64,000 nt of DNA from Pseudomonas simiae (GCF_900111895.1 NZ_FOKB01000005.1:62001-126000); one strand, 5' to 3'. Counted from the first letter of the stretch, positions 52,190-61,997 are shown. Translations and numbers: made by a program. The notes: a model not told the origin generated them from the sequence alone.

Positions 52190-53131
52190 TCAGTGTGATG
52201 ACACGAAGGGCGAAGGGGTTGGCGGTGCCGGCAACGCATAAGCCTGCTTCATCCATGCCACCTCCGCTATTGGCGTGCGTCCGAAGAGGCGTTTGAAATC
52301 GCGGCTAAATTGCGAAGCACTTTCATAACCCACCAGAAATGCCGACTTGGCCGCTGTCAGGTCGTTACGCAGCATCAGTAGTCGCGCTTGATGCAACCGC
52401 GTCGACTTGAGGTACTGCATAGGCGAGGAATCGGTCACCTTGCGAAAATGTAGATGAAAGTTAGGCACGCTCATCTGCGCTTCCTGGGCGAGGATTTCTA
52501 CATCCAGACGCTCGTGGTAACAGCGGTGGATTTTGTGAATGGCGCGCGTCACCTTGCCGAACTGACCCTGCTGGACGATAGCCGCGCGTAGGGTGCCGCC
52601 TTGTTCGCCAGTGAGGATGCGGTAGTAAAGTTCGCGCAACATCGCTGGTCCGAGGATTAGCGCGTCGGTGCAGTCGCCCATGACTTCCAGAAAACGCAGG
52701 GTCGACTGGCGCAGCGGTTCGTCCATGGGCGAGGCGTACATACCCATAGGCTGAGCCGCGCGGATGTTCCATACCTCATCTACCTGCTGAATCAGCTCGC
52801 CGGCCAGATTGAAATCCAGACGTATGTACACCGCCAGCATTGGCTCCGTCTCGCTAGCGTCGGTCTCCATTGTAAAAGGCACGGGCACTGACACCACCAG
52901 ATAATGCTGGGCGTCATAGATGTAAATGTCATCACCCAGATAGCCGCGTTTCTGCCCCTGACAGAGGATGACGATGCCCGGCTCATATAGAACCGGGGTG
53001 CGCTTCAGCGGCCGGTTGGAACGCAGAAAACGCACATCATCCAGCGGACTCAGGTTGTAACCCTCCAGCGGTGCAAGCTGGCCCATCAACTGCACCATAC
53101 GCGCAGTGCTCGGGTCCTTGGATTTCGGCAT
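52190..53131 (-). CDS. AraC-family regulator (AraC_N type)
   Basis: 313-residue regulator from the ATG at 53131 (MPKSKDPSTARMVQL); the frame is open 20 codons further. It has an N-terminal AraC_N cupin-like domain (LYEPGIVILCQGQKRGYLGDDIYIYDAQHYLVVS) and two C-terminal HTH motifs (VEILAQEAQMSVPNFHLHFRKV; KSAFLVGYESASQFSRDFKRLFG). It follows the SDR gene by 26 bp on the same strand, a common regulator/reductase pairing (YqhC-like), so it probably controls that SDR. Confidence 0.88.
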   Translation of the reverse strand: MPKSKDPSTARMVQLMGQLAPLEGYNLSPLDDVRFLRSNRPLKRTPVLYEPGIVILCQGQKRGYLGDDIYIYDAQHYLVVSVPVPFTMETDASETEPMLAVYIRLDFNLAGELIQQVDEVWNIRAAQPMGMYASPMDEPLRQSTLRFLEVMGDCTDALILGPAMLRELYYRILTGEQGGTLRAAIVQQGQFGKVTRAIHKIHRCYHERLDVEILAQEAQMSVPNFHLHFRKVTDSSPMQYLKSTRLHQARLLMLRNDLTAAKSAFLVGYESASQFSRDFKRLFGRTPIAEVAWMKQAYALPAPPTPSPFVSSH

Positions 53132-53157
53132 CGATTGTACGTTCTCCACTTTTATGC

Positions 53158-53991
53158 TCAGCCGTCCGTGGAACAGCTCAGCGCTTCCCATTGCTCAATA
53201 CTCTCCGCCGTCCGCTGCAGCTTGTCACGCACCAGAGCCAGGGCGTCGCTGCCCAGCAGCAGTTGAGCCGGCGGATTGGGGCTGGTGATAATAGTCATCA
53301 TGGCGCGTGCGGCTTTCTGCGGGTCGCCCAGTTGAAGGCCGCTTTTTTCCTCACGGGCTTTTCGCACCGGGTCGAACGTCGCATCGTAGTCACTGATGCT
53401 GCGCGGCGTACGCTGCATCGAACGACCTGCCCAGTCCGTTCGGAAAGACCCCGGCGCCACGGCCGTTACAAAAATATTGAAGGGCGCAAGCTCTTTGTTC
53501 AACGTATCAGAGATGCCCTCCAGGGCAAATTTGCTGCCGCAGTAGTAAGCAATACCTGGCATGGTGATATAGCCACCCATGGACGTGATATTGAGGATAC
53601 GTCCCGCCCGCCGCTGGCGAAAAAAGGGCACAAACGCCTTGGTCATCGCCACCGCGCCGAATACATTGACGTCGAACTGACGGCGCATTTCCTCCAGCGA
53701 CGACTCCTCGAAAACCCCTTCGTGGCCATAACCCGCGTTGTTAACCAGCACGTCCACCGGGCCATACTGACCCTCAATAGCGGCGACGACGGCGTCGATG
53801 GCATTAAAGTGGGTAACGTCCAGCACCACGCCATGGGCTCTCTCAGGCAAGAGCGCCTGGAACGTTGCCAGAGAGGATTCGCTGCGAACAGTGCCGATCA
53901 CTCGATGGCCCTGAGCGAGAGCTTCCTTAGCCAGGGCCTGGCCAAAGCCGCTACTAACGCCCGTGATAAAAATGGTTTTGTCTGCACGCAT
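53158..53991 (-). CDS. Short-chain dehydrogenase/reductase (classical SDR)
   Basis: 277-residue classical SDR. The ATG at 53991 has AGGAG 8 nt upstream; a GTG at 54000 abuts that site. Motifs: TGVSSGFG (cofactor), NNAGYG, Ser in NITSM, and the YxxxK catalytic pair in YYCGSKFALEG. It likely reduces or oxidises a small carbonyl or alcohol substrate and forms an operon with the AraC-type regulator downstream. Confidence 0.9.
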   Translation of the reverse strand: MRADKTIFITGVSSGFGQALAKEALAQGHRVIGTVRSESSLATFQALLPERAHGVVLDVTHFNAIDAVVAAIEGQYGPVDVLVNNAGYGHEGVFEESSLEEMRRQFDVNVFGAVAMTKAFVPFFRQRRAGRILNITSMGGYITMPGIAYYCGSKFALEGISDTLNKELAPFNIFVTAVAPGSFRTDWAGRSMQRTPRSISDYDATFDPVRKAREEKSGLQLGDPQKAARAMMTIITSPNPPAQLLLGSDALALVRDKLQRTAESIEQWEALSCSTDG

Positions 53992-54479
53992 GGGGCGCAC
54001 TCCTGAATATATAAGGTCAGGCTATGCTAGGGCGGGGAGTGGTTGGGAACTATGCCTGATTCGATTTTAGTATTGCCTGATCCTATCGGAGTGATCGGCG
54101 AGCAACCTGAAAACGGGTGGCAAAAAACGAGGCCAAAGGAAGAAAAACGACGGGCTTATTTACCTGCTCCAATGTCTGCTTCGTGTCGCGAGTGGTTTTT
54201 CGGTAACGCTGATGTGCATGGGGTCTGGCCGCAGGTGTCGCACCTGCGCTCCAAGGTTTTCGCATTGGCAGTAAAGGCTGTGCGCGCAGTTAATCGCCGA
54301 ACAGATCGAACATCAGGCGTCGGAACCATTTATTGACGGGGCCCGATTGTATTTGCTGGGCCAGAATAAGTTGATGGCGATTTCGGTAAGGCAACGGGAC
54401 TGGCGGGCTTGGAAATGAAAGGGGCTCCATGCCCATGAAAAGCCAGAAATGCTCAGCTAAACAGCCTGCCCAACGACAC
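53992..54479. other. Intergenic region with a weak small frame
   Basis: About 490 bp between the SDR start and the LysR gene end. A minus-strand frame at 54290-54436 (48 codons, ending NKWFRRLMFDLFGD) looks somewhat protein-like but lacks a clear ribosome site. Nothing else is seen. Confidence 0.4.
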
Positions 54480-55394
54480 CTAAAGACTCTCAGGATCGCC
54501 GAAAAACATCTGAATCCGTGACCGCAACCACCGCTCACCCGGATCGTTATCCTGCGACCCACGCCACGCCATATGCAGCTCAAAGCTGCGCACCGGCAAC
54601 GGCGGGTCCTCCGCCCGCAGGCCTCCCGCCGAGGTCAGCGCCTCGGCCGCATAATCCGGCACGGTTGCCAGAATATCCGTGCCTGCCAGCAAAGTACCCA
54701 GGCCGTTGAACTGCGGCACGGCCAGTACTACATGGCGTTTGCGGTCGAGTTTCTCCAGTTCTTCATCGATAAACCCGCTCAAGTCACCGGCAAACGACAC
54801 CAGCGCATGGGGGCGGGCGCAGAAGTCGTCCAGGCTCAGGGAGCCCGGTACGCTGTCGGCGCGCAGCAGTTTGGGCAGGCTGCGGCGCAACACTTTGCGT
54901 TTGGCGTTGGCCGGCAGGTCGGCGGTGTAGCTGACGCCGATGGAGATTTCGCCGGACGCCAGCAGGCCGGGCATCAGGATGTAGTTGACGCGGCGTACTA
55001 CCAGCACAATGCCGGGGGCTTCGGCGCGCAGGCGTTTGAGCAGTTGGGGCAGCAGCGCGAATTCAACGTCATCGGAAAGGCCGATGCGGAACACCGCAGT
55101 GCTGGTGGCCGGGTCGAACTCGGCGGCGCGGCTGACGGCGGTGGAAATAGAGTCCAGCGCCGGGGAGAGCAGGGCGAAGATTTCCACTGCCCGCGCCGAT
55201 GGCTCCATGCTGCGGCCGGTGCGCACGAACAAGGGGTCATCAAACAGCCCGCGCAGGCGTGACAAGGCCGCGCTGATGGCCGGCTGGCCGAGGAACAATT
55301 TCTCGGCAGCGCGGGTCACACTGCGCTCATGCATCAAGGTTTCGAATACGATCAAGAGGTTAAGGTCGACACGACGCAGGTCGTTACGGTTCAT
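54480..55394 (-). CDS. LysR-family transcriptional regulator
   Basis: 304-residue LysR regulator starting MNRNDLRRVDLNLLIVFETL at 55394 (AGGA 6 nt upstream; a longer frame lacks one). HTH: RSVTRAAEKLFLGQPAISAALSRLRGLFDDPLFVRTGR. The substrate-binding domain follows. It is transcribed divergently from the oxidoreductase at 55642, and a LysR-type dyad lies between them, so it most likely controls that gene. Confidence 0.9.
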   Translation of the reverse strand: MNRNDLRRVDLNLLIVFETLMHERSVTRAAEKLFLGQPAISAALSRLRGLFDDPLFVRTGRSMEPSARAVEIFALLSPALDSISTAVSRAAEFDPATSTAVFRIGLSDDVEFALLPQLLKRLRAEAPGIVLVVRRVNYILMPGLLASGEISIGVSYTADLPANAKRKVLRRSLPKLLRADSVPGSLSLDDFCARPHALVSFAGDLSGFIDEELEKLDRKRHVVLAVPQFNGLGTLLAGTDILATVPDYAAEALTSAGGLRAEDPPLPVRSFELHMAWRGSQDNDPGERWLRSRIQMFFGDPESL

Positions 55395-55510
55395 CTTGTG
55401 TCCTGGAAGAGTCAGCAAACTTGACGAGAGCGGCCATATGTAAACAATGGCCGGCATGAATCTTACGGGGAAAGGCTGGTACTCTGCACAGGATAATTGA
55501 GTTTTCCTAC

Positions 55511-55527
55511 GATAGCTGAGGTCTATC
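55511..55527. promoter_or_regulatory. LysR-type operator candidate
   Basis: GATAG-N7-CTATC, a perfect 5-7-5 dyad with T-N11-A spacing, lies between the divergent LysR gene and the oxidoreductase gene. Confidence 0.5.
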
Positions 55528-55641
55528 CCTCACATGCGGAATCAATGACAGACATGTCGACTATTAATGGCGACCGGTGGCCTTACCCGGAAAGCCCAGA
55601 TAGAGTTCATGGCATTAGAGGTTACTTTGACGAGGTTTGCG

Positions 55642-56664
55642 ATGTCCCGCACGATCCGTTTTCACAAGTTTGGTCCGGCCGAGGTGCTCAAATGCGAAGA
55701 GCATGCAGCCGCGCAGCCCGCACCGGGCGAAGTGCAGGTGCGTGTCGAAGCGATTGGCATCAGCTGGTATGACATCCTGTGGCGCCAGAACCTGGCGTCT
55801 TCCCATGCACGCCTGCCGTCCGGCCTTGGTCATGAGATGGCCGGTGTCGTGGTCGCTGTAGGCGATGGCGTGGATGATTTGGCTGTGGGCGATAAGGTGG
55901 CCAGTTTTCCGGCCGAGAGCCCCAATGATTACCCGGTGTATGGCGAGCAGATCGTCCTGCCCCGTTCGGCCTTGACCCGGTATCCGGATGTCTTGAGCCC
56001 TATCGAGGCGAGCGTGCACTACACGCCGCTATTGATTGCCTACTTCGCGTACGTGGATCTGGCGCGGGTCAAGCCTGGGCAATTTGCCCTGGTGACGGAC
56101 GCCAGTCACTGCGCCGGGCCGTCCTTTGTGCAACTGGGCAAAGCGCTGGGCATACGGGTGATTGCCGCCACCAAAGACCGTGATGAGCGTGAATACCTGC
56201 TGTCCCTCGGTGCGGAGAAAGTCATCGTCACCGAAGAGCAGGACTTGCTGATGCAGATCAACAAGTTCACCGACAACCGTGGTGTTGACGTGGTGTTTGA
56301 CGGTTTGGGCGGCCCGCAGATGTCGTTGCTGGGCGATGTGCTCGCACCGCGTGGCAGTCTGGTGCTGTATGGCTTGCAGGGCGGCAACCAGACACCGTTC
56401 CCGGCCTGTGCAGCGTTCCAGAAGAACATTCAGTTCTTTGTGCACTGTATCGGCAATTTCACCGGCAAGCCTGAACTGGGCATCATCCAGGACCAGGTCG
56501 CCTTGCAGCGAGCGCTGAGGGACATCAACCAACTGACTGCCGACCGTGTGCTGGTACCGTTGAAAACCACCGTGTTTCCGTTCAATCAGTTCGTGGAAGC
56601 GCATCGCTACATGGACGAGTGCCCGTGCCGCGAGCGCGTTGCGTTGCAGGTTGAGGCTGTTTAG
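55642..56664 (+). CDS. Zinc-independent MDR quinone oxidoreductase-like enzyme
   Basis: 340-residue medium-chain dehydrogenase/reductase of the quinone oxidoreductase branch, starting MSRTIRFHKFGPAEVL (GAGG 6 nt upstream). GHEMAGVVVAVGDGV and the Rossmann segment LVTDASHCAGPSFVQLGKALG are visible; the structural four-cysteine zinc lobe is missing. Divergent from the LysR gene. An NADPH-linked reductase of quinones or enones is likely. Confidence 0.88.
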   Translation: MSRTIRFHKFGPAEVLKCEEHAAAQPAPGEVQVRVEAIGISWYDILWRQNLASSHARLPSGLGHEMAGVVVAVGDGVDDLAVGDKVASFPAESPNDYPVYGEQIVLPRSALTRYPDVLSPIEASVHYTPLLIAYFAYVDLARVKPGQFALVTDASHCAGPSFVQLGKALGIRVIAATKDRDEREYLLSLGAEKVIVTEEQDLLMQINKFTDNRGVDVVFDGLGGPQMSLLGDVLAPRGSLVLYGLQGGNQTPFPACAAFQKNIQFFVHCIGNFTGKPELGIIQDQVALQRALRDINQLTADRVLVPLKTTVFPFNQFVEAHRYMDECPCRERVALQVEAV

Positions 56665-56800
56665 CCTGTAGGAATATTCTCAAAAAAGTATTTCGTACAC
56701 CTGTCGCATGGGGCAAAAGCGCCATTTGACAGGCTGCAGCGGTGTTACCCTTCAGCTGCAAGACGGGTACTTTAACCCCTGAAATCTGATCTTTTCACTC

Positions 56801-56827
56801 ACGCCGCCCTGAAATCCAGTGCGGCGT
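56801..56827 (+). terminator. Terminator-like hairpin
   Basis: ACGCCGC/GCGGCGT stem with a 13-base loop, followed by CTTTGTG, 137 bp after the oxidoreductase stop. Probable end of that transcript. Confidence 0.5.
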
Positions 56828-56956
56828 CTTTGTGTGCGCGTGACTTATAGGCCGGTAGTTATTCATCTGCACTGCTTTTCGGCAGGGTTCTGTATCTATT
56901 AATCATTATTCCAGCACTGATAATTGCGCCTTCACTTTCATCTCAAGGACTGAGCA

Positions 56957-57127
56957 ATGATTGAATATCCGATACCGCTATTGCGAGTAGTTGAGACTGA
57001 TCTCGCGGCAAGCGCAGGACGCCAGGGGAATACATTTGCCCATGTAAAACCTCAATACAATAAGTTTGAAAGTTGGTCGCAGTTATTTGTAAGACGCTTC
57101 CTTAACTGGTTGCTCAGGTATGTGTAA
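56957..57127 (+). CDS. Small protein of 56 residues (hypothetical)
   Basis: A clean short frame from ATG at 56957 with AAGGA 8-9 nt upstream. The protein is MIEYPIPLLRVVETDLA at the start and ends in a basic/aromatic amphipathic stretch (LFVRRFLNWLLRYV). No known family is recognised. It lies in an AT-richer stretch, 239 bp before the unrecognised 470-residue gene and pointing the same way. It could be a leader, signal or small regulatory protein; conservation would decide whether it is real. Confidence 0.5.
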   Translation: MIEYPIPLLRVVETDLAASAGRQGNTFAHVKPQYNKFESWSQLFVRRFLNWLLRYV

Positions 57128-57366
57128 GAGTTTGTCGGAAACATCCTAGGGTCGCGATCCAGTTTGCCGAGGGCCAGTAAATACGGGGTTTTTAAGCCTT
57201 TTCAGGGGGCGATCCTAATACGATGGACCTGATGTCATTTTGTTGCGTGGTGCTAGTGTCTAGTCATTAGCGCACAGGGCTGCGCGCGAATTTCTTACAC
57301 GCGTAATAGGTCGAGCAAATACTGCCAGCAGTTGCTTGAAACTGATATCCAAACTCAGGTAATAGA
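57128..57366. other. Upstream region of the 470-residue gene
   Basis: 239 bp, relatively AT-rich, probably containing the promoter of the next two genes. No specific element is recognised. Confidence 0.4.
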
Positions 57367-58779
57367 ATGATGAGCACTATTCACGAACAAGCTATGACGT
57401 ATGTTTATCAGCAAGTTCTACAACGCCTGATCGGGCACTTTTCTCGTGCAGAGCGAACGGCACTCCAGTTATTGGTCCAGCGAATCGTGGTGGCGGCAGG
57501 CGGCATGGAGCAAGTGGGGGGTTACAAAGTGCTGGTGGCCCATGGTGGCGGCAAAGTGAGTAGCTACACATTGGCCTTGCTGCGGGCTGCCCAATTGACC
57601 ATCGCCGGCCGAGCCCCGCGAACCTTTCACTTGCGGGTCGCGACATTGCGGCATGCGGGAATGACCCAGGGCATGCTCGACGACCTCAATCAGGGCTATG
57701 GGCGCCTGTTTCTGCATGATGATCCAAGGGTTGAGCTGCTGATGGTAGACAACCAGGAAGTGACACCCTTCAACCATTTGCGACCTGCGTCTACGATTGG
57801 GCGAGAAATCAGCCAGCGCAACATGTTGATGATCGGCCACCTGAGCGCCGGTGACTGCCGTGCCACATTAAGCAGTGATACCTACTTGGCGCTTGGGGAT
57901 TTCTACCAACGCGTCACTGCCTGGGATGGCGGGGTCCATGCACTGGTCAGTGGCGATTCCCCGCGTAAACAAAGTCAGCTTCTTGCCTGGCTCAAGAACA
58001 CAGCACGCGGCGCGGGTATCGCGATCTCGGACACTTGGCCGTCGTCGCTCACCGGGCTGTTCGCGCGCATGGACGAATGGAGTACCGCTTATTACGGTGA
58101 CGTCTACGGAGAGCACTATGGGGTGAGTGACGACCCCAGCAAGAACGGCCATCGTCACTTGGCTTACATTGGTGTTGCCGATTTGCTGGACGACGTCGAC
58201 CTGCCATCTTCGCCCATGCTCAACGAGTTCATGGCCTTCACGCCTGACCCGCAGGGTTTTCACTTCAGCCATCCTTCCTATTCCAATCCCCTGCTGATGG
58301 CGCACCTGCGTGGGTTGCAGGCCCAATGTCTACGGGACCTGGATTATCAAGAGGGCGTGCAAGAGTTTATCCGGCAGGCCGCACGCCATATGCCCGAGGC
58401 GTTGCTCGCGCAGGTGAGGAGCAGTGAAGGGCGCAGCCTGTCGAGCACCTACGCTCAACAGTTCTTTGGCTTGGACGAGACGCAATTGATTTGCCTGTTG
58501 TTTTCACCTTTTGTCCATCATGGTGAACGGCTGGAAGGCTATTTGCGACAATGCCATCCGGGCATGCTGGTGGCCTTGCCTGAACTGCACAAAGCCCTGC
58601 AGGGCAAACCGTCTGCCGACATGCTGCAACAGTGGGTCACCGATACCAGCGGTTTACCGATGCCTTTGTTGCAACACCTCTATCGCAAGCGTGCGCTGGG
58701 CTACTCAAGTGGCAAACTGCGCAGTGCTGACACCATGGCAGAGGGCAGCGCGCAGGCCTGTCAATCGTCCGGGCGATGA
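57367..58779 (+). CDS. Unrecognised 470-residue protein coupled to a MocR-like regulator
   Basis: I do not recognise this family. The 470-residue protein has no signal peptide or membrane helix. It contains a glycine-rich VLVAHGGGKVSSYTLALL near residue 55, NMLMIGHLSAGDCR near 155, a Tyr/Gly-rich YYGDVYGEHYGVSDDPS near 240, and a helical C-terminal half. The first 100 residues or so read like a Rossmann-type alpha/beta layout. The stop overlaps the ATG of the MocR-like gene (ATGA), so the two proteins are made together and probably work together. ATG at 57367 with AGG 7 nt upstream. Confidence 0.8.
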   Translation: MMSTIHEQAMTYVYQQVLQRLIGHFSRAERTALQLLVQRIVVAAGGMEQVGGYKVLVAHGGGKVSSYTLALLRAAQLTIAGRAPRTFHLRVATLRHAGMTQGMLDDLNQGYGRLFLHDDPRVELLMVDNQEVTPFNHLRPASTIGREISQRNMLMIGHLSAGDCRATLSSDTYLALGDFYQRVTAWDGGVHALVSGDSPRKQSQLLAWLKNTARGAGIAISDTWPSSLTGLFARMDEWSTAYYGDVYGEHYGVSDDPSKNGHRHLAYIGVADLLDDVDLPSSPMLNEFMAFTPDPQGFHFSHPSYSNPLLMAHLRGLQAQCLRDLDYQEGVQEFIRQAARHMPEALLAQVRSSEGRSLSSTYAQQFFGLDETQLICLLFSPFVHHGERLEGYLRQCHPGMLVALPELHKALQGKPSADMLQQWVTDTSGLPMPLLQHLYRKRALGYSSGKLRSADTMAEGSAQACQSSGR

Positions 58780-60182
58780 CGCTGCGCGGCGAACGACAGG
58801 CGGATTTCGCGTATCAGGCGGTCTATCGCTACATGATCAACCTGATCAACGAAGTCAGTACCGATACACGAGTAAAACTGCCATCCCTGCGGCAATTGGC
58901 GGGACGCTTGAACGTGTCGATCTCGACGGTCCAGTATGCCTACTCGTTGCTTGAAAAAGAGGGCAGGGTTTATTCGGTGGCTAAATCGGGTTATTACGCC
59001 TGGCCACTCTCGGCAAATCCGCTGGCGGGCACCAGCGGTGATCCGCTTGATCGGCTCTACGCAGCGGCGCGGCGCCCTGGCATGGTGGTGCTCAGCGGAG
59101 ATGAACCCGCGCTGCTGGCCTCGCTGGATGGCACGCTGTTGCGTCTGGAGCGCGAACTCGTCCGCCAATATCCGCGGTATCTGCAACCCTGGTCCCAGCC
59201 TTGCGGTGTCTGGGAGCTGCGCGCGGCGTTGGCGGCGCGCTATACGTCGTCGCCCACCCGCTGCTGGCAGGCCGATGATGTCTACATCGGTCCCGACCTG
59301 CGCGGTGTATTGGACATCCTCATCGAAGTATTGGGCCTGAGGGGGGCGCCGGTGATTGTGGAATCGCCTTGCGATTGGTTGGTCCTGCGCCTGCTCCAGG
59401 ATGCCGGGGTGCGTGTTATCGAGCTGCCCTGGACACCGGACGGGCGACTGGATCTGGTGAACCTCGATCACTTGTTAAGCGCTGAGTCGGTGCGTCTGGT
59501 GTTGCTGTCATCAAGGGTCAGCTTGCCGGCCGGGGTTTCCATGCCACCCCAAGATCGCCTGGCCCTTGCACAATTGCTCGATCAATACGGTTGCTGGCTG
59601 CTGGAAAACGACACCTTTGGCGAGTTGGGTTTCGACGAGCCGCAGGCTGCACTACGCGAGCTGGTGAACCCTGAACGATTGATGGTGTTTTCCTCCTTCG
59701 AGAAAGTGTTGGGTTCGGAAGCGCCCTATGGCTATCTGCTGTCTCGGCGTATGAACAACGAATTGCAGCGCCATTTCCTGCTGCGCTCCTTTCGTTTATC
59801 ACCGATCCGTCAGCGCGCCATTGCGCGCCTTTATCACAGCGGGCGGATCGACCAGCACCTGCGTGGGCTGCGCCTGCAGTTACGCCTGCAGGCGGACGAA
59901 ATGTGCGAGCGCCTGGACCGGGACCTGAGCGACCAAATGACCTACCGTGCGCCAGCTGCCGGCGCAGCGTTCTGGTTGCGCTCCATAAGAACCGTCGATA
60001 TGCGCCAGGTATTCCAGCGCCTGCTTTCCCAGCAAGTGGTGATTGCCCCCGGCGAACTGTTCAGTGTCAATGGCCTGCATCAGCAGCATTTGCGCCTGAG
60101 CCACACCTTTCAGGGGCAACCGGACCTGAATGTCGTCCTGGCGGCGCTAAGCGAAGCATTGCGTCAGGCACAGATGGGATGA
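58776..60182 (+). CDS. MocR-like GntR regulator with aminotransferase domain
   Basis: 468-residue regulator. N-terminal winged HTH of GntR type (TRVKLPSLRQLAGRLNVSISTVQYAYSLLEKEGRVY), then a fold type I aminotransferase-like domain. The PLP lysine appears kept in FSSFEKVLGSEAPYGY. MocR-family proteins sense PLP or amino compounds and usually regulate neighbouring metabolic genes. Translationally coupled to the unrecognised protein upstream, whose promoter it may control. Confidence 0.88.
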   Translation: MTLRGERQADFAYQAVYRYMINLINEVSTDTRVKLPSLRQLAGRLNVSISTVQYAYSLLEKEGRVYSVAKSGYYAWPLSANPLAGTSGDPLDRLYAAARRPGMVVLSGDEPALLASLDGTLLRLERELVRQYPRYLQPWSQPCGVWELRAALAARYTSSPTRCWQADDVYIGPDLRGVLDILIEVLGLRGAPVIVESPCDWLVLRLLQDAGVRVIELPWTPDGRLDLVNLDHLLSAESVRLVLLSSRVSLPAGVSMPPQDRLALAQLLDQYGCWLLENDTFGELGFDEPQAALRELVNPERLMVFSSFEKVLGSEAPYGYLLSRRMNNELQRHFLLRSFRLSPIRQRAIARLYHSGRIDQHLRGLRLQLRLQADEMCERLDRDLSDQMTYRAPAAGAAFWLRSIRTVDMRQVFQRLLSQQVVIAPGELFSVNGLHQQHLRLSHTFQGQPDLNVVLAALSEALRQAQMG

Positions 60183-60289
60183 TTGCGTGAAGTTTCTTTG
60201 ACTGTTGTAGGATCGATAACGTCGCGAAGCAGTCCAACACTCAGTAAACTGCCGTTTTTTTCCCGAATCCTTCTTTCCGAGGTTTATGC

Positions 60290-61933
60290 ATGACAATCAG
60301 TCCTTTTGCGGGCAAGCCGGCGCCAGCCCAGTTGCTGGTGGATATCCCGCGACTGGTCACGGCCTACTACACTGGCCAGCCTGATGCAGCAATCTCCACC
60401 CAACGCGTGGCGTTCGGTACCTCCGGCCACCGTGGCAACTCGTTTGAACTGAGCTTCAACGAATGGCATGTACTCGCCATCAGCCAGGCTATCTGCCTGT
60501 ACCGCGAAGCCCAAGGCATCAACGGCCCGCTGTTTGTGGGGCTGGACACCCACGCACTGTCGACACCTGCCGGTGCCAGCGCGCTGGAAGTGCTGGCCGC
60601 CAATGGCGTGCACGTGATGCTGGCTGAGGGCGATGAGTACACGCCGACGCCGGCGATTTCCCACGCGATCATTTGCTACAACCGTGGCCGCACCAGCGGC
60701 CTGGCCGACGGCATCGTCATCACGCCGTCGCACAACCCGCCGCAGAGTGGCGGTTACAAGTACAACCCGCCCAATGGTGGGCCGGCCGACACCCACGTCA
60801 CCAAGTGGATCGAAGCCAAGGCCAATGAGTTGCTGGCCAAAAAACTGGCCGGGGTCAAACGCATCACCCACGCCCAGGCCCTCAAGGCTGACACCACCCA
60901 TCGTCATGACTACCTCAACACCTATGTGGCTGATCTGGTCAATGTGATCGACATGGATGCCATTCGTAGCGCCGACCTGCGCCTGGGCGTGGATCCGCTG
61001 GGCGGAGCAGGGGTGCGCTACTGGTCGGCGATTGCCGAACACTACCGGCTGAACCTGGAGGTGGTGAATACCGAGGTCGACGCGACTTTCCGGTTCATGT
61101 GTGTTGACTGGGACGGCCAGATCCGCATGGACCCGTCCTCCAGCTACGCCATGCAAGGCCTGATTGGTCTCAAGGAGCGTTTCGACGTTGCCTTCGCCTG
61201 CGACCCGGACCACGATCGCCACGGCATCGTCACCCCGTCCGGCGGCCTGTTGGCGCCGAACAATTACCTGGCGGTGTCCATCGACTATCTGTTCCAGAAC
61301 CGTCCTGACTGGCGCGCGGACGCCGCCGTGGGCAAGACTGTCGTCAGCAGCGGCTTGATCGATCGCGTTGCCGCCCGCATTGGCCGTCGTTTGTACGAAG
61401 TGCCAGTAGGCTTCAAGTGGTTTGCCGATGGCCTGTTCGACGGTTCGTTGGGCTTTGGTGGCGAAGAAAGCGCCGGTGCTTCGTTCCTGCGCAAGGACGG
61501 CACGGTCTGGAGCACGGACAAAGACGGCTTGATCCCGGCGCTGTTGGCCGCGGAAATGACCTCGCGCAAAGGCCAGGACCCGAGCCAGATCTACCGCGGC
61601 CTGACGGACGCCCTGGGCGAACCGTTCGCGATTCGTGTGGATGCCAAGGCTACTCCCGCGCAGAAAGCCCTGCTGGGCAAGTTGTCGCCGGACCAGGTCA
61701 CGTCTACCGAATTGGCCGGGGAGAGCATCCAGCAGATCCTCAGCCATGCGCCGGGCAATGACCAAGCGATCGGCGGGTTGAAGGTGATGACCGAAAACGG
61801 CTGGTTCGCCGCGCGCCCATCCGGCACCGAGGATATCTACAAGATCTACGCCGAGAGCTTTATCGGTGAGGATCACCTCAAGCAATTGGTGGAAGAGGCG
61901 CAGGTGTTGGTAGACGGTGCTATCAGCCAATAA
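60290..61933 (+). CDS. pgm: Alpha-D-glucose phosphate-specific phosphoglucomutase
   Basis: 547-residue phosphoglucomutase interconverting glucose 1- and 6-phosphate in glycogen/trehalose and cell-envelope sugar metabolism. The phospho-serine loop is ITPSHNPPQSGG, the metal-binding motif CDPDHDRHG, the sugar-binding loop GGEESAGAS, and the phosphate-binding ARPSGTEDIYKIYAE at the C-terminus. Length equals E. coli Pgm. Monocistronic, with a terminator-like hairpin shared with the convergent pirin gene. Confidence 0.97.
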   Translation: MTISPFAGKPAPAQLLVDIPRLVTAYYTGQPDAAISTQRVAFGTSGHRGNSFELSFNEWHVLAISQAICLYREAQGINGPLFVGLDTHALSTPAGASALEVLAANGVHVMLAEGDEYTPTPAISHAIICYNRGRTSGLADGIVITPSHNPPQSGGYKYNPPNGGPADTHVTKWIEAKANELLAKKLAGVKRITHAQALKADTTHRHDYLNTYVADLVNVIDMDAIRSADLRLGVDPLGGAGVRYWSAIAEHYRLNLEVVNTEVDATFRFMCVDWDGQIRMDPSSSYAMQGLIGLKERFDVAFACDPDHDRHGIVTPSGGLLAPNNYLAVSIDYLFQNRPDWRADAAVGKTVVSSGLIDRVAARIGRRLYEVPVGFKWFADGLFDGSLGFGGEESAGASFLRKDGTVWSTDKDGLIPALLAAEMTSRKGQDPSQIYRGLTDALGEPFAIRVDAKATPAQKALLGKLSPDQVTSTELAGESIQQILSHAPGNDQAIGGLKVMTENGWFAARPSGTEDIYKIYAESFIGEDHLKQLVEEAQVLVDGAISQ

Positions 61934-61950
61934 CTGATCCTGTGTAGGAA

Positions 61951-61987
61951 CTTGGGGGACGTCGGCAAGCACTCGACGTTCCCCAGC
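61951..61987. terminator. Bidirectional terminator hairpin between pgm and pirin genes
   Basis: TTGGGGGACGTCG and CGACGTTCCCCAG pair with one mismatch around a 9-base loop. Placed between two convergent stops. Confidence 0.55.
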
Positions 61988-61997
61988 TCCAACAGGG

